DNA of 64,000 bases from positions 1 through 64,000 of the forward strand of contig JAECUM010094092.1 of NCBI GenBank assembly GCA_016617855.1, written 5' to 3'. Below, piece after piece: positions 36,601-50,543 of the stretch. The translations under genes and the position numbers were made by a program. The notes under the pieces were generated by a model that searched no databases, was not told the DNA's origin, and saw only the letters and a program-made list of their open reading frames with translations. This DNA comes from Megalonaias nervosa (lineage: Eukaryota > Mollusca > Bivalvia > Unionida > Unionidae). Position 1 is the stretch's first letter. Every line of letters begins with the position of its first letter.

Positions 36601-39600
36601 AGAAAAATCGTGTTTGCATAATACCATTTACCATAATACCCATCTACCTTGACCAAAGTTACTTGAGACTTTGAACATGGATATGGATAAGGCCTATTGT
36701 TTCTGTGGACCAAATTGTCAAGGTCATTGTGGCTCAAAGAAAAATCCTCAATGTCTTTATGATCGGCATGTCAAGTAAAACAGGAGTCTTAATATTATAG
36801 TCAATGGTAAAAAGTCCTGGTCTGCAAGACTGAAAGGTGACAATTGATGTTTGCATAATTTCATTTACTTGTAAACCATCCATCTTTGAAAAAGTTTGTA
36901 GGCTTTTGCTCTTGGATATGGAAAAGGCTTAATGATATCAAGGTCCAAACTTAATGATAATTGTGACTTGCATGTTTAAAGAATTGTTCATTTCCTAATA
37001 TTTTCCAAGCCTCTTGATAGATTTTGTTCTTATATACTGATGTATTGAAGTGAAGCATGGGAAGTGTTTTGTTTCTCGAGCTTTTGACTTTTGTGGTCCA
37101 GGTCACAAATTTTACAGCAATATTTGATCATGGTCTCGACATGCATATTCTTTTGTTCTTGTTAAATCACTTATCAGCAGTGGGTTTTAATGACTTGACC
37201 AAATTGAGCCTTAATTGTTTTCCCTCAGATACTTGGAGGAATTCCAACATCTCTACCTATGGCCATCACAGGGGGAACACAAGCCATGCACGAGACAGTC
37301 AGCTTGTCGAGAAATTCCCACAGCCCCGCTATGTCTGACAGTGGCATCTCTGTGGATGCAGGCAGTACAAACAGCTCTTCTAGTGTTCCACTTGTGAACA
37401 TTGCTGCACTAGCTAAGCTAGGAACAGTGGGCTTCAACAGTCAAGGTATGTGACGTGAATTTCATCTAGCTACACTGTTGCATAGTGCAACAGTTTGGGG
37501 CAGAATTTCATCTTTTGACATTAAATTCTGTAGGTGAAATGGTTTGTTTTGAAATGCATGACAGCTCGTATTGATGGCTTCCATGTTGCGAAACGTTTAA
37601 TTTTAATTTTTAAAAGTTTTTATGGAGACTTTATTCTGAGGATTATTCCAGAAATTTAGGGGTGAGGCTGGGCAGGTGAGCAGGAAGAAATTCTTATTTT
37701 CACCCACAAGACATAAAATACAATTATCACCCACCCCATCTTGGATGAAATATATATTAAAACACTACCATGCATGAAATTTATTTGTGGAAGCTAAGCT
37801 TGACATTACTGCATATTAAAATGAATGGCAGTTCCCAGGAGTCTTCCATGAAATTTTCAGGATCTTTGAGCCTCTTTTTGCTCGAGTTTCCCATGACCAT
37901 TCCCACTGATTTTGGTCAGCCACTTATTAGCAGGCCTAGCAAACTTGTATCTTGCCATACCTGTATCAAATCAATCTGGAAGTATGATTCATCATACAGA
38001 GAGCATGTGTATTTTTGTTTTTTTGGCATGACATAACTACTGTGATGACGTGCACTTTGCTTGGTCAGTCAGGTTTTCTCCAGGTAGCTGTGATTTCAAC
38101 AGTTTTCTGGCTCTCCTTGACGTAGGTATGTTGTGAATTACGAGAATCATTCAGTATTTTTATTTTTTTTTGTACAGTACATTTGAAAAGGGTTTCTCCT
38201 TAATAATACATGACAGCAAACCTCTGATGTCATGGTCAGGTTGCAAGAGTTGGGTAGCAGTGCAGCAGGCAAATAGCAGGTAAAATTGCATTAATGCTGT
38301 AGTTTCATATGTTATTGGATTAAGCATGTGACGAATGCTATACTTGCAATTTCTTAGAAAATAAATTGACCTCCCATGAATTTGATGCAGATGTGACTTG
38401 AGGTTAGGTTATTCAGGTTTGCTAGGCCTGCTGGTAAGGGCTACTCTGTTGACACCACATGCTGCTGGTTAATTTCAACAGTTTGATAGGCAGTGCATTC
38501 TGACCCCACTTCCTTTACATAAATGTCCAGATATCTAAAGTGGGCTTGTCGAAAAAAAATTGTTTGCCAGAGGAAATGAATGTCCTTTCAAGATGTTGAT
38601 ATACATGCCATAACATGGCACAATCTAAATCAAATCACCGCTGCCGTAGGTAAAAATAAGATTCTAAACCCCTGACACGGTCATGTTTTGAGAAAACAAT
38701 TTTCATTAATCTTAATAAAAAAAAATTAAATTTTTTAAAAAAAAACAAGAAAAACCCTTTCAGTCTATTCCAGTGACATGTAGTATATATAAACGGTAAT
38801 TTGTAGTAATTGGAACTGATATAAAACTATCCCTTGGGCAGTTGAAATAGCAGCGATTTAAAGAAAAGAGGTTGGGTATAAAATCAAAGTTTCACATTAA
38901 CTGGCTGACAATAGAAATTGGGGGGGGAGGCGACTGTTGACCCCACCCCCTTGCCCCAATGTGCGAGTGCTCAAGGGATGCGCCATTTCTCCCTGTAATA
39001 CACCTTATAATCTCCCAGGACAAGCCCCTGTTTTCATATTCTGGTCAGCTGTGGCTAAACTGCAAAATAGCTGAAGTTTTGACTTAAGTACACAAGCAAT
39101 AAAGCCAGTGTGACTAATTAACAGTTAATCCTTATCCTTGTATTTATCTTGTGAAAAGGACTGCTGTTCGGACCATGTTCGACTGTGTGTATGTAAGCAC
39201 CAGCAATTGATTGGCAAATAAATGATTCCCTGTTTTGTTGTAACTTACAACACCTATAGGACTTCAATTTTGACAGTTCAAATCTGCAGTCACAAGTTAC
39301 CATACATGTGGCAACTGTTTCTCCCATGTTTTATGTCCCACCTTATTTCCTTAGGTTTAAGTCTTAAGGCATGTAACACTGTTTACTAAATGAAAATATT
39401 TATTCTGAATTAGTTTTTTTGGGGCGCATATACTGCATGGTATATTTTGTTTTATTCCTTCTTTTAATTTAATCATGGTAATTAAATTTTACATATACGG
39501 TAGAGGAATATCAGGTGTTAACTGGCCGAGTTTCTTTGGCGGACATGGAGATGCGATTTTGTTTGCAGAGAAAATTACACAACATTCACAGTGATCATTC

Positions 39601-42600
39601 ATGGGATTTAAGATAATTAGTGACAATTTTATTTTTTTTATTTTTTTTACTATAGTACTGTTGTAGTAGTTTTAAAATAATCAGAAATTTATGTGAATAA
39701 TGTTTAATCTTAACATTCTGTTTATTGAAGAAAAGAAATGTCGTGTGATATTAATCATTTCGTCCAGGGCCGGATTTAGGCATAGTGAGACCCTAAGCTA
39801 TGGGAAGCTGTAGAGGCCCAATTTGTATAAAATTGAGAGACCCCTTAAGACCGTGAGGCCCTAAGCTGTAGCTTGTTTAGTTTATGCCTAAATCCGGCTC
39901 TGATTTTATCACTACAATATTCACAAGTGTAAAATAGAATATGGCATCTGTGGATTGCACACATTATATCTGTGTATGGTTTGGTGTTTTTTTTTTCTTC
40001 TGAGAAATGAAATTGACGTAATGTAATAATCAGGAGTTTTCTGCGAAAAATTGCGAGGTATTAATAGATGGGAATTAGGTGTGGAAATACCCCCAAAATC
40101 GGGAGGTTTTTCTCCTGGCTTGAGAGTTGACAGGTATGAACTGTCCGGTCTTGTGGAATTTCAGTTAGGGCTTGTGAGTTCATTCAAGTCTCCAGCCTGA
40201 GGCCTGTGCCTAAAAAAAATTTTTCTTCGAGCACTGACCAGTACAGTACATAAACTATTATACCAGACATGTTTATATTATCAGATTTGTCAATATGCTA
40301 ACTGTAGCCTGCACGTAAAATACACTGCAATTGAACCATAAGAAGGAAGCTTCTTAATGTTTAAATTAATTATTTACAATTTCTGCTTTGCAGATTTGTG
40401 TTGTTTTTTTAAAAACTAAAGCTTAAGCTTAAGTTAAGACCGATGAAAACCGTTCTCAGCGCCTTTTACACCTCCCCAGTAATGGATATTGTTTCATACA
40501 CGTCGGTACCTGTTCTAGTCTCTTCGCCCAGAATTCAGTATTATCTCTGTGTTTCAGTGTTGGATGTATATTTTCAAAATATTAGTCCTTAGGTGGTGTG
40601 TTGGGGATATACACTGTAATACGATTGAATCATATCCTCCTTAAATGAATTTATTGCATTGTGGTAAATTTTTGATTTTTACATTGGGCACCATCAATTA
40701 ATCCTTATCACATTTTTGCACAGCACACAATGTGTAAGTATTTATTTTAAAATTACATTGCTTTTTTAAAATTCTTAACACACAGTTCAACAAATATAGT
40801 AATGAGCATCTCTCAGAAACAGATTAAACTTTTCAGTGTGGAACCTGGTCTCCTCCTGTCTGTCCTGCTCTCCATGTTTCTGTTTCTGTTCGAGGACTGG
40901 CTAGTATTGTGTCACAGGACCACGTGATCTGTCAACAAAACTCGGCAATTTAGGGAATCGTATCTTCATGCAATATAATCACTACCGGCCTACAATATGT
41001 AATTTTTAAACCTTGCGGTTGAATTAAAATTTGAGAATTACATACATAAAAATTTTTTTTTTATTTCTGGTCTCCTTTAAAGGTCACCGGCCATAATCCA
41101 ACAATTTTTTTTTTACATCAGATTTGCATTACATGATTAAAAGTAGTTATACTTTCACAAAAAGAACAAAAAAATTATCAAGTGTAAAGAAGAAAAAATA
41201 ATTTAATTACTCGAGATAGAAGTATACAACACTGTTACTTCCCCTTAGCTATGATTTCCAACCTATAGAGGATGCCAGCCGGAAATGACATACATTTATC
41301 CCCACAAGACGAAGTACATTCTTCTTCTTGTCGAAAAATAGTACACTATAAACTATGGATAGGAAACATTTAGATGAAACTACTGAAAACTAATTTACTG
41401 TTCAGTCTTATATCGATATGCGTGCATGACGCACTAGATTCTGTCACTTTCAAAACTGTTCCATTGTTTCAATTTATTTTGAAAATTCCTGTTAATACAG
41501 GTAAAAAGGAGTCGATGTTGGCTTCCATATGTTGGCCGACTTTATAAAAAAAAAAGAAATCGGCACACTTAAAAGAATCCAAAGGAACCAAACTTAGATT
41601 ACTTATGTCGGCCGACTTTATAAGAAAAATTGGCACCCTTAAAAGATACTAAAGTCAGTTTCCGGGGTTGGTTTTCTTTGTAATAAAATAACCTTTGTAT
41701 ATGATATCCTGTCGGTAAGTTTAAGCAAAGAGTTTATTGCTGGCTGTGTTCATTCATCACCAGGGCTTCTGCTTGTTTGCCATATGTTATCATAACTGAT
41801 GTTTGCAGAGCAAATAGTAAAAATAACAATAACTTTCTTTAATAATACTTTTGTAACCCATGCTAGCGAAAAGATAATCACTCACAGTGAATGTATTTTA
41901 AAATAATGATTTTTATTTGCGAGATACTGTCGTATAGTTCTCCTGGATACAATACAGTCTTGGTCAGTTTGCACATTGTAACTTACCATGCTTGAATGGC
42001 AGGTGCCTTCAAGCATTTAGGTGATATTTTCGTCTCGTTCGCGATTTTATTTGACAAAAGCGATACACACATCAGTAAGGATGCATAGACCAGCCAGCAT
42101 CCGTTACATATACGGAGTTTGTGGATGTATTTTTTTCTTTAATAAATTTTGCATGATGGAAAAAAGTTGGAATAAATGTTAACAATGCAAGATTAGTTTC
42201 TTTCATTTAATTTTCAAATAAGTGTATGTTTATCCATTTTTTTTTTGTACTGTGGAAAGGGGGGGGGCACAAATTCAAAGCAATTATTTCCTTTCTTATT
42301 TGTATGGAATAATGGAGGAAATATGATAGACAATATTGACTAGTCATGACAAGCATTTAATTTACACGCGCACACACTAAGACAAGTTAAAAACAAACTA
42401 AAAATTAACTGGCAGGATTCTTTTCATATTGCAGCAAATAAACACTGACAAAATGCTCAACATTATTCTCTCTCGATCAATCGATCGATCTCTCGATTGA
42501 TCTCTCTCGAAACCTAAAATTAAATATATTTGTTATAATATTTCTTGTACACTACCCTTAGAAAAATGTATACATATTCTGTAGAATATCGTTTTATAAA

Positions 42601-45600
42601 TCGATATGGATAATTTGACTGGAAGACTTAAATTCAGAATGCTGTTGTGCAGATGCGTATATTTTTTTAGCATAAAAAAATGTATCTAAATATTTTAATT
42701 AGAATGAGCAAGATATGTCAGTTTGTGTTTTCTCTAATATATATGTACGTTACGAAGTATGATTATTTTCTTTGAAAGAATATCATGATAGTTTGTTTAA
42801 ATTTAGTTTTTTTCCTAAAACCTATTTTACGTTCTATCTACTTGTTGTTTGAAGAAAAAGAACTTGTTCAAACTATTGTTAAGTTGGGCCAAATAGTCTA
42901 TAGAGTTGGGCCGAATTGTCTTCAGGCCAAATTGACTATAATCCGGCATAAATGATACAACTTTCCCATTCCTCACCCTATTTGATCCCACTGCTTTAAA
43001 TCCACCTTTTTTCTGGCAAAAGGGTCTTTTGGAAAAAGAAAGAACCCCTTTTCCCCATCATCACTCTTTTGGTTACATCCATATGCAACACAGTGCACCA
43101 TATTTGCTGTACAAAAGCACGATTGTAAGATATATCACACAGACATTTACGTGGGGAAATAAAACACCTGAATGGCTAGGTTGAATAGAAGGGATAAATG
43201 TACATCATATCTGTTTTTGGCACGTGGAAACTACCGAGATTGCAGAATAATTTTTTTCATTTAAAAAGGCGGATTTTTAAGTCTTAATTAAATATTTTTA
43301 TGGTGTTCATACATAACAAATGCGTTTTGTTTATGACTATAATAATATGAAACGTTTGTGCAATATACGTGGCCAGTGACCTTTAAGCAGAGTTTTGGAA
43401 CACTGGTTTTCAATGATGAAAAACAAAACTTTAGTTTCTGGTTTTTATCAGCTTGTTTTAGTTCCTCAATATAAATATCATAGAAAAGAATGTTCTTTAT
43501 TGTTCAGTATCTTTATGGCTTCTAACAGTTGGTAGTTGGTTTAACAATATCTAGGCACAATAGTGGCTTAACAGTACAATTTAAAGTTAACATTTTAAAT
43601 TTAAATTGTTTAAAGTTAAAATGTAAAGGTTGGAAAAGAACATTTCATCATCGGGATCACTTCAGTTGGAACTTAGTTTCTGCATGATTAATAATTAAAA
43701 TGGCAGCTGGACAATTGAAAGCTTCATATGATTTTTAGTATTACTGGTCATAGACTGGAAGAGCTCACAAGATGGCCTGTTTGTTGTTTGACCTGATCCA
43801 TATTTGCTTGGTCTTAAATAAACATTGCGCCCATCTGATACCCAATATGGCTGTGATAGTGGCCATCTTGAAAATGATGTTCATATTCTTCTTACACAGA
43901 AATTGGTAGTGTTGGGTTTTCATCAGATTTCTGTAATGTCATAGTTGATGATAATGAAAATAATACTGATCTGACATGCAGTATTGCCACCATGGGAACC
44001 TTCTTGAAAATCGTGGGCTTTTCACAAGAAGACTTCTAATGTCTTAGTCCTCATAAATCAAAATGAGACTGATCTAACATCCAATTGATTACCATGGTGG
44101 CCATTTTAACATATTGTTATCGCTACTTATAAATGGATGGCCATATCTATGACATGGAAGTTTTCATCAAAAGACCATTGGTATCTAGTTGGTCCAAAAA
44201 AATGTGTTCATCTTGCATCTTGTACATTGGCATTAAAGGGGACCTTGAACACCCTGTTACATCTGCTCCTCCCAAAAGACTGTCCATAGTATGGAGTTTT
44301 TGCCAAAAGACTTTTTGTGATGTCTAGTTGGTTCAAAATGTGCCAATCATGGTGCTGTTCCTCCTGAATGGATGCTCTCATTTATGTGGGGTTTTTTCAC
44401 CAAAGTACTTGAAAGGGTCATTAGTAGTTTGTACTAGGTGAAAATGGTGCTGATTACATCCAGTTTAGTTGCCACCCTAGCCACTTTTAAAATCTTCTTA
44501 TTCAATGTCTGAGATGGTGAGATGGTTTCAACATTAAGCAGATAAATGAAGAAACAATTGTGTCTTGGATTCCAGGAAATTCTTTTAAACCGGTAGAATG
44601 TTGGTCCTTCTGTAGGGACTCGCATTATGTAAAATAGGGCAAAAACTTAGCAATTTATCGTCTTATAAAACTGTGACAATTTCATTTCAGCTGCATGATA
44701 CCACAAAGATGGGTCATAATATCAGTTGTTGTAGGGTTTAATGCCATTTTTCAGCACAAGATAGGCTATACATTGCAGCCAGTATAAATGGTGGAGGAAG
44801 AACCCGGGGAAAACCCCGGAAAGAACCACCGACCCACAAGAAACTACTGGCAAGCTTTCTCACATACCCACATTGGCCGAATCCGAGACTCGAACCCATG
44901 CAGACAGAAGTGAGATGGCAGTGAACTGTAGTGGTGAGCACTTTAGACCACTCGAGACCTTCTTAATATCAGTAGTTTAATGTGATGAATTGGTACACAT
45001 CACGTTTCATTATAGCAGTGTAAACATCTTAATAGTTTAAGATGTTATATAATAAATTATATAGATGCACTTGTTGATAGATATTGATTTGCACACAAGC
45101 TTTACATTCTGATTCACATCTTCCTATTGGCTTTTTAAAAAAAACAAGAATTCTATTAAAGAAATTTTATGAACAACCACCAGAGAAAATATTGGATTTC
45201 TTTTAGACTACAGTTATGTAACAAATTGACCCAATTTTTTTTAGAACTGTATAGTTTACTCTGTATTGGTCATAGACTAGAACTTGTGGATAGCCTGTTG
45301 TCGATTGTTCCATCTGGCTGTTGCACAGGTTTGTTATTAATACTCTTAAGGTAAGGGGGGGGGTTGATATGAAACTTTCCACATGTTCATCCCAAGGTCT
45401 TGGGGCCCCGAGTGGCCGAGTGGTCTAAAGCGCTCTCCGTTACGGATCACTGCCATCTCACCTGTCTGCGTGGGTTCGAGTCTAACTTTCGGCGAATGTG
45501 GATATGTGAGAAAGCTTGCCAGTAGCTTCTCGTGGGTCGGTGGTTCAGTCCGCGGATTTCTTGGTTTCTTCCTCCACCATTAATACTGGCCGCTATGTAT

Positions 45601-48600
45601 AGCCTATCGTGTGCTGAAAAATGGCGTTAAGCCCCACAACAACAACAACAACATCCCAAGGTCTTCATCTTTCTAACTGTAAATAGTGCTGTTCAGTCAT
45701 CCTGGACCAACCTGACTTCCACTGCAGCCATCTTCAGATCTTCTCACTGCTGCCCTCAACATGGGGATTTTCACTTTAAATGTTTTATAACATGTGGATT
45801 AGTTGTCCAGATGTGGTTCATTTTTTGTGCCCATGCTTTAGGCTTCTACATTTAGTAATCAGAATTGTACGTTTTTACAAAAAGATGTTATAATGAAGGC
45901 CATAATATGAGTAGTAACGTACATTAAGATGATAAACTTGCAGTAAATGTCGACATTATGCATATGCAAAGGCATATCAAAGTTTGTATGTAGCAGTGGT
46001 TGTTGCCCGCCACTCTTAAAAGCTCTCAAATGTGCCCTAGGCATGAAAATGTTGGGGATGACTGGACTAGATGGGCCTCTGTGAAAATGGTGCTAATCTT
46101 ATGTCCTGTATAGATGCCACTGCATCTATCTTGTGCAACTTGTCTCCTGAACAGAATGTTGTATTGACATGGGATTTTCACTAGAAGACTTCCTGTGATA
46201 AGTACTTGGTCCTAAATGAAAACTGCTGCCAGGACATCAACATGGCCACCACAGTAGCCATGCTGAAAATCTTATTCATACTCCACCTGAATGGATGCCA
46301 AGATTAACACTGGGTTTTTGCTAAAAGACCTCACATTTTGTCTAGTTGGTTCTAAATGAAAATAAACATGGTCACCACAACAGCCATCTTGCATCACCAG
46401 TTCTCCTAGATGGAAAATCGTCAACATTTGGTTTCACTGGAAGACTTCTTAAGATATCGTACTAAATGAAAATGGTTCCCATCTGACAGCTGGTTTAGCC
46501 CCTATGGCAGCGTTCTTGAAAGTATTTCTATTCCTTCTAATAAATGGAGGGTCATATTAGCATGGGGTTCTTGCCCCGTCTGGTTGGTGCAGAATGAAAA
46601 ATGGTACTGGGCAATTAAAGCTGCCACAATAAACATTGAAAATCTTGTCACTAATTTTCCAGAATGGATGGCCATATCAACATGAAATTTTCTCCACATG
46701 TTTTCTAATGATACCATGATTGTTTAAAATTGAAATGGTATTAATTCCATATGGCTGCCACAGTAGCTAATTTGAAAATCTTTTTGCTCAAGATTATCAT
46801 ACAGTTTCAACACTAAGCAGTAACAGTGAAGAAATGGTTTTATGTTGAATTCCAGGAAATTCACTTTTGGATGGTAGAGCATCTGTCCCTTTAAGGGACC
46901 TCTGTATGCTATTATTTTCTTATTTTATAAATCTTTTAAAACTTTAACATCTTTAACTTTGATCTTGTAGGGCTGTACATGTACATTTATTTGGAATGGT
47001 TTATCTTCCTAAAGATTTGTGCAGTGTTTTTTCTTTCTTTTGGAACTTAACTTTTAATTGACACTATATAGATAGCATTGTACAGACATTAAACTACATA
47101 CTTCTTTCATTATTCTTCCTCTTAGCTGAAGCAGTCTCAATGGTGGCTCTTATGTTGCAGGTCAAGTAACACTGGATGGGAGGGTGATGCCAGGTCTGAA
47201 TATGAACAACATTTCAGGCCTTCAGTCCAATTCATCCTCTAGCCGTGGACCAACTCCCATATCAGAGTCAGGCATGATGAACACCCCAACACCTCGTTCA
47301 CAAACCCCAAATCTGGAGACTTTGGCTGGACTTCTGAACCAGAACACCACAGGGGGGCTTAATTTCAGTATGGGAAGTATTGGCAACTTGCCCAATATGA
47401 GCCTTAATACCAACATAAGCAATATGAATGGAATGGGAAGCGGGAATATGACTCCCACCTTCAGCTCATCAGGTAGTTGAATAGGCTTATTCAGGATAAG
47501 TATGTTGGTGTTATACCACATGAGTAAATCATGTGACAATTTTAAAGTTAGTGAAGGATCATGCTAAAATTTAATATAAAAGTTGGTGCAGTACACTTAA
47601 ATGAAGATCATATTTAATACAAGTTTCCCGCAAGAATAACATGCATTTTTGCAAAATAATATACAGGTGATTTTGTGACTATATGCAAACCTTTGGACAA
47701 ATAAAATGTAGGACAGCAAAGCGTCCCTCCTGCATTGAGTTCAACATATTCTCCACAATGATACCTGACTCATTAAATGATCTATCTACCAGGGTCAATG
47801 AGACAAGTTGCAGTTCCATAACCAACATTAATTACACTATGTAACACAACTTTTGTTCCTGGGTAGTAAATGTTATTTTGTAATTGCTTATGCCTAAAAA
47901 GTATAGAAAATGGCTATTATTCCCCACAAACTTTGCTTTTGTGCTAAGGACAGTGTTATTTTGAAATTTACCTAATTCCATGAGAAAACAGGCGAAGTTG
48001 TCTTTTTGTTCACATAAAGTCAGAAAAAAAAACATACGAGTCAAAATTAACATGTATTTATATGAAAGTAATACCAAAATGACCACAAAAGATTTAGAAG
48101 TATTTTTTTAGATTTACGATGATACTGTAAATCACTTCCACGAATCCGCCCCCAAATGTAGTCTCCCACCATGTTCTCGTAATACTGTCCTTGGTAGCAG
48201 TGTTCAAAGTTAATTATATCTTGGTGGAGGCGCTCACCTTTCGTAATCCAGGTGAGTGCCATTTGGTCCTCGTCTGTTTGAATAATAATGTTCAGTTGCA
48301 TAATCTTGAGATGGTCTCGCTTGCTGAAAACCTCTCATTACATATTCAGAACTACTTCTTGCCTGAAACTTTAAAAAAAAACTATGTGAAAGACTTTCTT
48401 TCAAGACTAATGTGGTTGTCATATAAATTGTACAAAATGTTTTCACCAGTTTGTTTAGTACGTCCTTTAAGCATGCCATATGCAGGTGGCATATAGACTG
48501 GACATGCAAGTGCCTGTCAGGACTTGCACTATGGAAACGATTCCATTCTGGGTTTTCCTCTGTTGTAGGTATATTGGGCGGTGGACTTGGATCTACTGGA

Positions 48601-50505
48601 AGTGGATTCAACACTCCTGGCAGCAGTACTTCAAGCATACCTCCAGTACGAAGAAGCAAAATGAGTGCAATGCAGATCAGGTTTGTTATATGTGATAACC
48701 ATATTATTTTAAAAAGGATGCTCGTAAATTTACATTATACCTTCTCGCAACAAAAAATAAGTTTTCTTTAAAAATTTTGCTTTGTAATTTGTTAATACTT
48801 CTCCTGAATGGAAAGTTGGGTGGAAATTGGGTTTTCACTAAGATTATTTTTGATGCCTTAGTTAAGTAATTAGGTCTTCATGTTTCAATCAGAACACAGA
48901 CCTGCCAAACCTCAAGATTTTGCCTCAGGTCTTACACAAAAGATGCCTAAAACACAGACTTACAAATAAAAGCAAAAACTAGAAATGATTGTTGCAGTAA
49001 ACTCCAGATAATTGGTGCATCTTTGTTTGATTTGGGTTTGGGTTTTGTGTTAGATTTAATAAAGTTAGGAATGGAACTAGACTAACTTTACAGTGGTATC
49101 TTAGATGCTTGAAACTGGACATATCCTTTCATGCGAAGTGTCAGCATGATGAAATTGTTGTTCATTGATTTTTCTTAAAATGGCATCAAGCAAGCCATAC
49201 ATGTTGAGGACAAAAGAGAAAATATGCATCTGAAAAAAACCTAAAATATTCAGTACAGAAGAATAAAACAGAATATTCAGAGTTTTGCGAATAAAAACAG
49301 GAAAAGACAATTATGTTTATTGGACATCATGTCAATTTGAGTATGTCTTGTGGCAGGAGATATGATTGCTAGTGTCATGTGAAATCTACAGAATTCAAAG
49401 AATTGCATCAGATTAAAAGATAGCAACACGCCATTGAGCTGCATAGGGTTTGTAACTGAAGTTTATGCTGCTGTCATGGAGGTAAATAGGTCAGTGTGTA
49501 CTTTACAAACTTTTCAATTGAACATAATGTTTACCAGCACTGTTTCAGATGCCAAGCTTTTTAAAATCAAGTTTCAGCTTTACAATAGCAGTACATGGTA
49601 TCTTGTTTCACCTTACTGAAAACTGTTAAGGCTTACAGAAGAATATCAGCTGCCTTACTGAGACAGTCTTAATAGGGTTGGCAGGTCTGAGAACACTGGT
49701 GAGCCAAGTGTCCACTGGAGCTCTAACTGCCCCAGGTGAATTAGGTTTCAAAACATGGAAAACATTCATTGCCCCACCTATGAAATATATGTACTAATAG
49801 CTTGCTTGCAAGAAGTTAATCTGTACAGTCAAGTGCGTGTTATGCAGGTGTCCTCCATGCAACAATTTTGCGTTCCGCACATAAATGTGGTAGATCCTGA
49901 TCGTTCATTGATGCTGTCCATTGTAGATTTTGTAGAATTGTTATGAAATTTTAAGTTTTCTAGGTTGCTGCAGGTTAGGAGAATCATACTTCAATATCAG
50001 CATTATAGACTGGTAAAAATGTATAGTTTCTCGATGTAAAATACAGAATGGTGTGGAAAAAAATGTTGGTTTGACTGCATATCTTGAAAATTTCAGCAGA
50101 GATGAAGAGAACGGAAAGATGAAATACACATAGATGCCAACCCAGGGTCATGCTACCAGGCAAAGTGTACGACTAAGTCACTTACAAAATGTAAACTTGG
50201 CCTTTTTCTTTTACAAAAGTGAACATGTTTTCGCCCTGGGATTTTTAATATTTTCTAGACATACAATGAGCGACAGTAGTTGACAACTTTTGAGATGACC
50301 CCTCCCTGTAACCAGGAAGTTCTGACAGTGTAGTCTTGTAGCCCAAGGTGAAATGTATGTGGTGTGTGTTCATGCCAGTTGTGCACTCAAACTCTTGCAC
50401 ATTCACATGCATGTGTTTAAGAGCTGACAGACCGTTGGCCCTTTACTGAGCAAGTTATCACTGCTTGATTTCTGAAAGTTAGGCCTACCATTTGATGATG
50501 AGAAC

Positions 50506-50543
<38 letters not shown>

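Noticed and set aside
45402..45490. Apparent tRNA-Leu/Ser gene
   Set aside because: Part of SINE-A, with a target duplication enclosing the full 250-bp unit and an (AAC)n tail.
47222..47539. 105-codon minus-strand frame opposite exon 7
   Set aside because: Mirror of the low-complexity coding exon; no independent support.
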